DNA from: Anabaena azotica FACHB-119 | GTDB lineage: Bacteria; Cyanobacteriota; Cyanobacteriia; Cyanobacteriales; Nostocaceae | DNA length: 64,000 nt | Assembly (NCBI RefSeq): GCF_014697625.1 | Contig: NZ_JACJSG010000045.1 | Coordinates: forward strand, 1-64,000 | Reading direction: 5' to 3' | In this document: positions 44,164-51,217 of the stretch, in pieces | Numbering within the stretch: position 1 is the first letter of the stretch | Layout of the letters: every line of letters begins with the position of its first letter | Made by a program: the position numbers and the translations under genes | Notes under the pieces: generated by a model | What the model saw: the letters and a program-made list of their open reading frames with translations, nothing else | What the model was told of the DNA's origin: nothing | Databases searched by the model: none

Positions 44164-44652
44164 ATGACTAATAATTTGACCTTGCGTTTTGCTGAACCTG
44201 CTGATAGTGAAACACTTTTTGGTTTAATCAAAGAATTGGCAGAGTATGAAAAATTAACTCATGCTGTAACTGGTAATGTTCTGGCACTGCAAGAGCATCT
44301 ATTTGGTTCGCAAAAATACGTTGAAGCAATTTTAGCGGAAACCGCAGGTCAAGCTGTAGGTTTTGCCCTATTTTTTCATAACTACTCTACCTTCCTCACC
44401 AAGCCAGGAATTTATCTGGAAGATTTGTTCGTCCTGCCAGAATATCGCCGACAAGGCATTGGTAAAGCCCTCCTCACCAAATTAGCCCAAATCGCCGTCG
44501 AACGCGGTTGTGGGCGATTAGAGTGGAGTGTTCTCGACTGGAATGAATCAGCCCAAGCCTTTTACCGTCGCATGGGAGCATCAATATTAGATGATTGGCG
44601 AATTTGCCGCGTCACGGAAGAAGCAATTAGCCAAATAGCGCTTAATCAGTGA
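44164..44652 (+). CDS. GNAT-family N-acetyltransferase (diamine-acetyltransferase-like)
   Basis: 162 aa with GNAT motif D/A: YLEDLFVLPEYRRQGIGKALL (acetyl-CoA loop RRQGIG) and motif B (WSVLDWNESAQAFYRRMGA). The overall pattern with LIKELAEYEKL near the N-terminus matches the spermidine/thialysine acetyltransferase (SAT1/SSAT2-like) branch. The substrate is therefore probably a polyamine or amino acid amine; not certain. Its ATG is immediately preceded by AATGACT repeats, so the ribosome site is poor. Confidence 0.88.
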   Translation: MTNNLTLRFAEPADSETLFGLIKELAEYEKLTHAVTGNVLALQEHLFGSQKYVEAILAETAGQAVGFALFFHNYSTFLTKPGIYLEDLFVLPEYRRQGIGKALLTKLAQIAVERGCGRLEWSVLDWNESAQAFYRRMGASILDDWRICRVTEEAISQIALNQ

Positions 44653-44657
44653 ACAGT

Positions 44658-44762
44658 TATCAGTTATCAGTTATCAGTTATCAGTTATCAGTTATCAGTT
44701 ATCAGTTATCAGTTATCAGTTATCAGTTATCAGTTATCAGTTATCAGTTATCAGTTATCAGT
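44658..44762. repeat. 15-unit TATCAGT heptamer array
   Basis: Fifteen perfect 7-bp units directly after the GNAT stop. Confidence 0.95.
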
Positions 44763-44793
44763 TAACATAACCTGATAACTGAAAATCAAGGGG

Positions 44794-44857
44794 TAGGGTG
44801 CGTCAGATGTGGAAAATCCTTGAATATGTACGAAATTATTGAGGCTGACGCACCCTA
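44794..44857. mobile_element. 64-bp MITE-like element, copy A
   Basis: Perfect 13-bp terminal inverted repeats TAGGGTGCGTCAG and CTGACGCACCCTA. Interior non-coding. Same length and ends as copy C at 56763-56826. Confidence 0.8.
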
Positions 44858-44870
44858 GTGGCACTTGGGG

Positions 44871-45082
44871 TAGGGTGCGTCAGATGCGGAAAATCCTTGA
44901 ATAACGTGAGTTCGATGAACCTCTCCCTCCCAACCTCCCTCTCCTTTTAGGCGAGGGAGGAAAAACGAAAACCTCACCCCCAACCCCTCTCCTACGAGGA
45001 GAGGGGTTGGGGGTGAGGTCAAAACAACGCTTGTCGAACTCGCGTTGAATATGTACGAAATTATTGAGGCTGACGCACCCTA
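44871..45082. mobile_element. MITE-like element, copy B, interrupted by another element
   Basis: Same ends as copy A, but the middle is opened at TTGAATA by a 141-bp insertion. Removing it restores the copy A sequence almost exactly. Confidence 0.8.
44904..45044. mobile_element. Nested 141-bp MITE-like element
   Basis: Ends ACGTGAGTTCGA and TCGAACTCGCG are near-perfect inverted repeats. TTGAATA stands on both sides (44897-44903 and 45045-45051) and is single in copy A, so part or all of it is a target duplication. The interior has CCTCTCC/GGAGAGG inverted tracts. Confidence 0.75.
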
Positions 45083-45224
45083 CTGGCACTGATAACTGAT
45101 AACTGTTCACTGATAACTGAAAATAAAGTTTGACAGCCTGTCTTTTGACGTAGGTAACGGCTCATTTGACAATATTGATGAAGATATTGGCCCAATAAAG
45201 CCTTATTTGCAGAGAGAACGCGAA

Positions 45225-45560
45225 ATGAAAAAGATTTTTTCCTTAGTGCTGTTAGGCATAGCACTCTTCACTTTTGCCTTCAGCAAACCAGCATTGGCGG
45301 CAGATACTGTCAATGGCGCGAAAATATTTAGTGCTAATTGTGCTTCCTGTCATGCTGGTGGCAAGAATTTAGTTCAAGCCAACAAAAATCTGAAGAAAGA
45401 TGCTTTGGAAAAGTACGGTATGTACTCAGCAGAAGCAATTATTGCTCAAGTCACCAATGGTAAAAACGCTATGCCAGCTTTCAAAGGTCGTCTAAAACCA
45501 GAACAAATTGAGGATGTAGCTGCTTATGTCCTAGAACAAGCAGATAAGGATTGGAAGTAG
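45225..45560 (+). CDS. petJ: Cytochrome c6
   Basis: 111-aa precursor from the ATG at 45225 (MKKIFSLVLL). The Sec signal peptide has an ALA cleavage site after residue 25, leaving an 86-residue lumenal protein. Haem c site CASCH (Cys39-His43); axial Met in NAMPAF; C-terminal helix IEDVAAYVLEQADKDW. It carries electrons from cytochrome b6f to photosystem I or to oxidase, as an alternative to plastocyanin. Such genes are usually copper-repressed, but I see no defined site. Upstream is a dense cluster of MITE-like elements and heptamers. Confidence 0.96.
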   Translation: MKKIFSLVLLGIALFTFAFSKPALAADTVNGAKIFSANCASCHAGGKNLVQANKNLKKDALEKYGMYSAEAIIAQVTNGKNAMPAFKGRLKPEQIEDVAAYVLEQADKDWK

Positions 45561-45568
45561 TCAGTTAA

Positions 45569-45716
45569 CCTGACTTTTCACGTCATGTGGAAAAGTTAAC
45601 GACAGACCTAACCCCCCAGCCCCCTTCCCTACAAGGGAAGGGGGAGCAATTAAAGCCTCTCTCCTTGTAGGGGAGAGGTTTGGAGAGGGGTCTTTTAGAT
45701 CCCGTGAAAAGTCAGG
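45569..45716. mobile_element. 148-bp MITE-like element after petJ
   Basis: Perfect 14-bp terminal inverted repeats CCTGACTTTTCACG and CGTGAAAAGTCAGG, flanked on both sides by TCAGTTAA. Interior has CCCTTCCCTACAAGGGAAGGG and CTCTCCTTGTAGGGGAGAG palindromes and no gene. It may serve as the petJ terminator. Confidence 0.78.
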
Positions 45717-45764
45717 TCAGTTAACAGTTATCAGTTATCAGTTAACTGACACATCCAGCCACGC

Positions 45765-46559
45765 TTAAGGACTACGCGGAATTCTTTCGATTTCTGCGTA
45801 GCCACTGAAAATTAACTTGTCTCCTTCAGTATCTAAACGATTGAGGCGCATTTTTACGCCGTCAAGGTCAAAACGGTCTAAATCGACCATATTATCTAAA
45901 ATTTCTGCCAGTGCTAGGCTGAGGGTATTTGATATTTCTCGTTGCGTTTCGGGAATTGAGTCAAGTTCAACTACGGGATTTTTAAAAGAAATGCGGCGGC
46001 GCTTTTCTATAGCCACAGTTAGAGTCATGGTTATGGGTATGAGTTCACCAGTACCTAAATCTGCCTGAGCATTAATTTTCAGGCTATTTTGGGGCAGAAG
46101 TTGTACTTCTACGTCGGTAAAAGAGACTGGTTTCCCAGCAGATAACTCAGTTAAGGCAGGTACAGTTAAGTTAACTAGACGCTTCCGCACCAGTTCAGCT
46201 TTAAACGCTTTGTTGATCCCAGCTTCAGATAATATTACTTGAGCGATCGCCTGGGTTGGTTGTTTGAGATTTAATTTACCACTTAAAACAGCACTAAAGT
46301 CTATAGATACCGCATCAGTCTCAAAAGACATCTCCTCTACGACAAAATCTCTGCGAATAACTAAGCCTCGTCCACTCATTTTGAAGCTGTCAATACTACC
46401 TTGCAACAGCTTGCTGGAGGGAAAGCAACGCACAAAGACTTCTACTGACTCGCTTTGGGTAAACAAGTGGCGAATCGTTTGGCTGGCTACTGTATTGAGC
46501 ATTCTTTCGCCCCAATCAGTGCCTTTAGGATCTTGGAAACCAGTAAGTCCGCCGAACAT
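45765..46559 (-). CDS. DUF2993 family lipid-binding-like protein
   Basis: 264 aa from the ATG at 46559 (MFGGLTGFQDPKG); a TTG at 46601 would add 14 residues. The pattern of repeated beta-strands with VEVFVRCFPSSKLLQGSIDSF, GLVIRRDFVVEEMSF and a C-terminal LSGYAEIERIP-like strand is typical of the DUF2993/LmeA group. These are thought to be lipid-binding periplasmic or membrane-associated proteins; cyanobacterial members often lack a signal peptide, as here. Function unknown. Confidence 0.82.
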   Translation of the reverse strand: MFGGLTGFQDPKGTDWGERMLNTVASQTIRHLFTQSESVEVFVRCFPSSKLLQGSIDSFKMSGRGLVIRRDFVVEEMSFETDAVSIDFSAVLSGKLNLKQPTQAIAQVILSEAGINKAFKAELVRKRLVNLTVPALTELSAGKPVSFTDVEVQLLPQNSLKINAQADLGTGELIPITMTLTVAIEKRRRISFKNPVVELDSIPETQREISNTLSLALAEILDNMVDLDRFDLDGVKMRLNRLDTEGDKLIFSGYAEIERIPRSP

Positions 46560-46878
46560 TTGCTTGTGGGTCTCTAGAAGTTCTTTGTAACTTTGTAACA
46601 AAATGTGAAGGTTTCAGCAACCCCTTGGTGATTGAATGTGCTGATATGCAGGCTTGAATTTTCTAATAAATTCAGACAAAAAGTAGCCAGCGCTACTTTT
46701 TATGGCGCTATTTTGAAATGTATAGCAGTCGAAGCATAGGTTAAGACAAGGATGAATCATAAAATCTTTATGCCAAGAGGCTTTTCAGCCTATCACCTGT
46801 CACCTGTCACCTGTCCCCTGCTATATTAATGAATTGTAATAAGGGAATCAGAAATTGTTGACATTCCCTTGAACCTAG

Positions 46879-47373
46879 TTACTTACAACCCAAAGACTCA
46901 CGGGTATCAACCCCAGTTTTGGAATTGACTCCACTAGCTTTGGCACAGAGTTTTTTCACCTGTACTCCGTCCAAAACTGCATTAGTGAAATCCGCACCAG
47001 TAACATCTACATTATCAAAAGTAGAACGCAGCATCATAGCATCGGTGAAAACAGCATCACTTAAATCAGCATTTTTAAATCTTGCCAGATAAGCTATGCC
47101 GTTACTAAAATCTACACCATGCCAGTTTACTCCTTCCAACACAGTACCGTTAAACACGCCACCGCGTAAATCAGCATCGCTGAAGTTGGCATTTTCTAAA
47201 TCCACGTTGGTAAATTCCTCACCAACTAAACTTTTACCAGCAAAATCCTTTGCTTGCACTGCATCCCCAGCCGAACGGGTGATACTGGAAGAACTCGCAG
47301 CTTGCGCCGACCCAGGGAACAGAAATAAAACCACAGCCAAAACGAGACTAGCTACTACTCGCCAATAATTCAT
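46879..47373 (-). CDS. Exported (lumenal) pentapeptide-repeat protein
   Basis: 164 aa. Signal peptide (VVASLVLAVVLFLFPGSAQAA, cleavage after AQA). Then about 15 pentapeptide repeats of the A(D/N)Lxx kind (NVDLENANFSDADLRGGVF ... NADLSDAVFTDAMML), giving a right-handed quadrilateral helix. Two cysteines near the C-terminus (LCAKAS and SLGCK) could form a disulfide. It resembles the thylakoid lumen pentapeptide proteins of plants and cyanobacteria. Function unknown. Confidence 0.88.
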   Translation of the reverse strand: MNYWRVVASLVLAVVLFLFPGSAQAASSSSITRSAGDAVQAKDFAGKSLVGEEFTNVDLENANFSDADLRGGVFNGTVLEGVNWHGVDFSNGIAYLARFKNADLSDAVFTDAMMLRSTFDNVDVTGADFTNAVLDGVQVKKLCAKASGVNSKTGVDTRESLGCK

Positions 47374-47751
47374 AACGCTTTCTTAATAAATCTCAACATT
47401 ACTCCATTATTAAACATCACTTTGAGTAATGAGTAGTAACTAGAGAGTAAGAAATTATTCCCTCTCACTGTCACCTGTCACCTGTCACCTGTCACCTGTC
47501 CTCAGTCTCCAGTCCCCTAAGAAATTTTTTCCTTCCCCACTCCCCACTCCCTATAAATGGAAACCATCACCTATTCCCGCAAGGAGGCTCCCGCTTACTC
47601 GTTCGCGTAGCGTCCCGAAGGGAAGAGAAGCGGTGAGAGGAATTGCGGGTTAAAAACGTAGCTTGCTTCCCGAAGGGTAACGCCTCCCAAATAATAACAA
47701 CCGCAGGTTTTTGAAAGAGTGGAGGGAGTTGAGTTTTTAACAAATAAATCT

Positions 47752-47782
47752 TTGATACAACACGACTGTTTTGGTGTATTAT
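47752..47782 (+). promoter_or_regulatory. Candidate promoter of the second tnpB
   Basis: TTGATA and TATTAT separated by 19 bases, 27 bases before the tnpB ATG. Confidence 0.35.
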
Positions 47783-47808
47783 AGTCACCCGTGATTAGGT
47801 CGCGCGTC

Positions 47809-49059
47809 ATGGAACAAGTATTGACGCTAGTTTGCAAACTCAACCCCTCTAAAAAACAAGCAGAAGAAATCGAACTGGTACTGAAGGCTTGGAGTAATGC
47901 GTGTAATTACGCTAACAAGAAAGTTAAACCTCAGATAACCAGTAAGACCACTATTCAAAACATGGTCTATCACGAGCTTCGTGCTTTGTTTGGATTGAGT
48001 GCAAATTTAGCTGTTCGTGCTTGCGCCAGAGTTGGCGCTAATCGCAAAACTGCAAAACTTAAAGACAAACCAGTTAAAACTATAGCGCCAACATCGGCTG
48101 ATTATGATGCCAGGATTTTCTCATTTAGAGAGAAAGACTGGACTGTTAGTTTGACTTTAATGAACGGTAGGGAACACATCAAGATTGATGCTGGTAATTA
48201 TCAAAGAGGTAAATTAAAAGGTAGAAAACCGACATCAGCACAGTTATGTAAACATCGTGATGGTAACTACTATATCCACATTCAAATTAAAGACGATTCC
48301 CCAACACCAATCAAATCTAATAAAGTAATTGGTGTTGATTTTGGTCGTCGTGACATTGCTGTAACTAGCAATGGGGATAAGTGGGATGGAAAGAAAATCA
48401 ATGATGTTAGAGACAAGTTTTCTAGAGTGAGAGCATCTCTCCAGCATACTGCCACGAAAGGCACAAGGTCTACTCGTCGTAGGGCAAGGCAGATTTTGAA
48501 ACGGCTGTCAGGCAAGGAGAGAAGATTTCAACAATGGCTAAACCATAACATCAGCAAGTCTATAATTCAGTCCGCATTAAAAAATAATGCAGCAGTGGCA
48601 ATTGAAGATTTAACGGGTATTCGTGAAAGAACCAATCAAAAGCCAAGAAATAAGACAGAACGTAGACGTTCTAACTCTTGGTCTTTTTTCCAATTGCGTT
48701 CTTTCTTGGAATACAAAGGTGTCCAATTTGGAGTAGAAATAATTGCTGTTCCTCCAGCTTGGACTAGTCTTACTTGCCATCAATGCCTACATATTGGAAT
48801 GCGTTCTGACAAGCGTTTCAAATGTATTAATGAGGCTTGTTGTTGGAGTGGCGACGCTGATTTTAATGGAGCAAAAAACATTGCTACTATTGGGGCTGTT
48901 TTTGTGAGCCACTCCGTTGCGGGGGTTTCCCCCGTTAAAGGAAGTGGCGAACCCACAAGGGTAAACCAGCCTGGAGGCTCGAACTGTTTGTGTTGTGAAC
49001 TCAGTACAGATAGTTCAGGGCTACTTAAAAGCCTACGCTCACCGCTTGCGGGAGCGTAG
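47809..49059 (+). CDS. tnpB: TnpB-family RNA-guided endonuclease, second copy
   Basis: 416 aa from the ATG at 47809 (MEQVLTLVCKL); a GTG at 47791 is possible. RuvC residues Asp177 (VIGVDFGRRD), Glu266 (AVAIEDLTG) and Asp351 (GDADFNGAKN); zinc finger CHQC ... CINEACC. It belongs to a different TnpB branch from the copy at 37.3 kb, with low similarity between them. After RuvC-III the protein continues for about 60 residues, partly encoded by a palindromic hairpin element (48908-48948), which gives FVSHSVAGVSPVKGSGEP. This is a shared extension or an in-frame invasion. Possibly active. Confidence 0.88.
   Translation: MEQVLTLVCKLNPSKKQAEEIELVLKAWSNACNYANKKVKPQITSKTTIQNMVYHELRALFGLSANLAVRACARVGANRKTAKLKDKPVKTIAPTSADYDARIFSFREKDWTVSLTLMNGREHIKIDAGNYQRGKLKGRKPTSAQLCKHRDGNYYIHIQIKDDSPTPIKSNKVIGVDFGRRDIAVTSNGDKWDGKKINDVRDKFSRVRASLQHTATKGTRSTRRRARQILKRLSGKERRFQQWLNHNISKSIIQSALKNNAAVAIEDLTGIRERTNQKPRNKTERRRSNSWSFFQLRSFLEYKGVQFGVEIIAVPPAWTSLTCHQCLHIGMRSDKRFKCINEACCWSGDADFNGAKNIATIGAVFVSHSVAGVSPVKGSGEPTRVNQPGGSNCLCCELSTDSSGLLKSLRSPLAGA
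48908..48948. repeat. Palindromic hairpin element, copy 2 (inside tnpB)
   Basis: Outer arms GCCACT (48908-48913) and AGTGGC (48943-48948) around a GTTGCGGGGGTTTCCCCCGT core. Related to the copies at 8665 and 53511. Confidence 0.7.
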
Positions 49060-49114
49060 GTGGTTTACGTAGGATATTAGATGTTGAAATGCGATCGCAT
49101 AAGCAAAACTATCT

Positions 49115-50242
49115 GTGGCTAATCAACAAGACACTGCCGAAATCTTAGCAAGAACCCCTTTGTATCAACTGGGTGTAGAACTCAAAGCACGCTTAACCAG
49201 CTTTGGTGGCTGGGAAATGCCGGTACAATTTAGCGGTATTACCCGTGAACACGAAGCCGTGAGAACTGCTGCGGGGATGTTTGACATTTCTCACATGGGC
49301 AAATTTACCCTCCAAGGTAAAAACCTCATTTCTCAACTACAGGCTTTAGTACCTTCAGACTTGAGTCGGTTGCAACCAGGTCAAGCCCAATACACAGTGT
49401 TGTTAAATCCGCAAGGGGGAATCATTGACGATATTATCATCTACTATCAAGGCGAAGACAGCACAGGCACACAACAGGCGTTTATTATCGTTAACGCAGC
49501 TACCACCAATAAAGACAAAGCATGGATATTGCAACACCTAGACCAAAATCAGGTGCAATTCCAAGACCTTTCCGCAACAAAAGTTTTAATTGCCCTCCAA
49601 GGGCCAAAAGCTATAGACTATCTCCAACCCTTGGTCAAAGAAGACTTACAACCAATTAAAGCCTTTGGTCATCTAGAGACAACAATACTAGATAAACCTG
49701 CTTTTATCGCCCGCACAGGTTATACCGGGGAAGATGGGTTTGAAGTTCTAGTAGACCCAGAAGTGGGCGTAGAATTGTGGCGTAATTTATACGATGCTGG
49801 TGTCATTCCTTGCGGCTTAGGTGCGAGAGACACCTTAAGGCTAGAAGCAGCGATGGCACTTTACGGACAAGACATCGACGATACAACCACCCCCCTAGAA
49901 GCTGGTTTAGGGTGGCTAGTTCATTTAGATACCAAAGGTGATTTTATCGGGCGGTCAGTTTTAGAACAACAAAAAGCCACAGGAGTAAAGCGCCGACTCA
50001 TAGGTTTGCAAACCCAAGGAAGGAACATTGCCCGCCACGGCTACCAAGTCCTGTCAGAGGGTAAAGTAGTAGGCGAAGTTACAAGTGGGACTTTATCTCC
50101 CACACTTGGTTATCCCGTGGCTTTAGCCTACGTCGGAGCCAAACTAGCGAAAGTTGGTCAGCAGCTAGAAGTAGAAATACGGGGTAAAGCATACCCAGCA
50201 GTTGTAGTTAAACGTCCCTTTTATCGTTCAAGTAACAGGTGA
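49115..50242 (+). CDS. gcvT: Aminomethyltransferase (glycine cleavage T protein)
   Basis: 375 aa, GTG start. T-protein motifs: RLTSFGGWEMPVQFSG, AGMFDISHMGKF, ARTGYTGEDGFE, CGLGARDTLRLEAAMALYGQDID and the C-terminal barrel (GEVTSGTLSPTLGYPVALAYV). It transfers the methylene group from the H-protein arm to tetrahydrofolate and releases ammonia. In a photorespiring cyanobacterium this removes glycine. First of gcvT-gcvH-gcvP. No glycine riboswitch motif is visible upstream; only 55 bases separate it from the tnpB stop. Confidence 0.96.
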   Translation: MANQQDTAEILARTPLYQLGVELKARLTSFGGWEMPVQFSGITREHEAVRTAAGMFDISHMGKFTLQGKNLISQLQALVPSDLSRLQPGQAQYTVLLNPQGGIIDDIIIYYQGEDSTGTQQAFIIVNAATTNKDKAWILQHLDQNQVQFQDLSATKVLIALQGPKAIDYLQPLVKEDLQPIKAFGHLETTILDKPAFIARTGYTGEDGFEVLVDPEVGVELWRNLYDAGVIPCGLGARDTLRLEAAMALYGQDIDDTTTPLEAGLGWLVHLDTKGDFIGRSVLEQQKATGVKRRLIGLQTQGRNIARHGYQVLSEGKVVGEVTSGTLSPTLGYPVALAYVGAKLAKVGQQLEVEIRGKAYPAVVVKRPFYRSSNR

Positions 50243-50560
50243 TAGGGGACAGGAAGTGCTGAAGCTGCTGGCTATCAAAATTTGATGATCTTCCATGCCC
50301 TAACCTATGTAGCAACTGCTATATAGGGAATAGTTGACTGTTAACTGTTGACCTATTAAATGTGTTGTAAGATACTCAATCACGGTATGGTGATTATTTC
50401 AATATGGTCTTACAGCAGATTGCAGGTGAATAAAGTACAAATTTTCTGTAAAAACTTATATAGAAGTAGAATTTCCACCCTGTCAAGAGTCCCCTATCAC
50501 CTGTTCCCTGCTGTAATTACCTTTGGGACGCTAATTGTTTGAGATTAAAGAGGAAAAGAG
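50243..50560. other. gcvT-gcvH spacer
   Basis: 318 bases. A plus-strand frame at 50360-50542 is open but has no convincing start context and AT-rich, non-conserved-looking codons. Ends with a good ribosome site (AAAGAGGAAAAGAG) for gcvH. Confidence 0.5.
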
Positions 50561-50953
50561 ATGTCGTCGTTTGAATACCCTCAAGATTTGCGATATTTGG
50601 ATACTCATGAGTATGTGAGGCTAGATGGTGAAATTGCCACTATTGGCATTACAGAATTTGCTGTTGATCAGTTGGGTGATGTAGTGTTTTTAGAACTGCC
50701 AGAAATTGGTGACTTACTGACTAAAGGAGATACTTTTGGTTCAATTGAGTCAGTCAAAGCTGTGGAAGATTTGAATGCACCAGTAACCGGCACAGTCATA
50801 GAACGGAATGAGGCTTTGATTGAATCTCCCGAAGCAGTAGCCGATGATCCTTACGGTGAAGGATGGTTCTTAAAACTACGTGTCAATGACCCTGATGAAG
50901 TAAACGACGCTTTAACGGCAGATGAATATCGTGCTGAGGTAGAAGGCGAGTAG
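50561..50953 (+). CDS. gcvH: Glycine cleavage H protein
   Basis: 130 aa lipoyl carrier. The lipoylated Lys66 is in GSIESVKAVEDL, between two beta-sheet halves (ATIGITEFAVDQLGDVVFLELP and NAPVTGTVIERNEAL). It shuttles the aminomethyl intermediate between GcvP and GcvT. Clear ribosome site; normal length. Confidence 0.97.
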   Translation: MSSFEYPQDLRYLDTHEYVRLDGEIATIGITEFAVDQLGDVVFLELPEIGDLLTKGDTFGSIESVKAVEDLNAPVTGTVIERNEALIESPEAVADDPYGEGWFLKLRVNDPDEVNDALTADEYRAEVEGE

Positions 50954-51024
50954 TAGGGGACTGGGGACTGGGGACTGGGGAAGGGGGAAGGGGGAAGGGG
51001 GAAAGGAAGAAGTCTTTGCTTTGT

Positions 51025-51094
51025 CACCTGTCACCTGTCACCTGTCACCTGTCACCTGTCACCTGTCACCTGTCACCTGTCACCTGTCACCTGT
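51025..51094. repeat. 10-unit CACCTGT heptamer array
   Basis: Ten perfect units in the gcvH-gcvP spacer, preceded by GGGGACT and GGGGGAA units and followed by ATAACTG units. Confidence 0.95.
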
Positions 51095-51217
51095 CAACTG
51101 ATAACTGATAACTGATAACTGATAACTGCCTTGTTTATTGAAACTTGACAAATTATCCCTACGTTCTCTGGGGATTTGTTGCAGAATATGAAATAGTTAC
51201 TTCTGGAGTTTAATTTA

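Larger units (their letters stand above)
47752..49066 (+). mobile_element. Second IS200/IS605-group element with tnpB only
   Basis: The right end is marked by the hairpin CCTACGCTC (49032-49040) / GAGCGTAGG (49052-49060), which contains the tnpB stop. The left end is not clearly defined; upstream (47575-47700) are CCCGAAGGG-type palindromic repeats. No tnpA. Confidence 0.55.

Noticed and set aside
43980..45206. tRNA or other structured RNA gene in the repeat cluster before petJ
   Set aside because: The hairpins are explained by inverted ends of MITE-like elements; no cloverleaf with a TTC-type T-arm could be found.
49060..49114. Glycine riboswitch before gcvT
   Set aside because: Only 55 bases separate the tnpB stop and gcvT, and no riboswitch core is visible there or in the gcvH and gcvP spacers.
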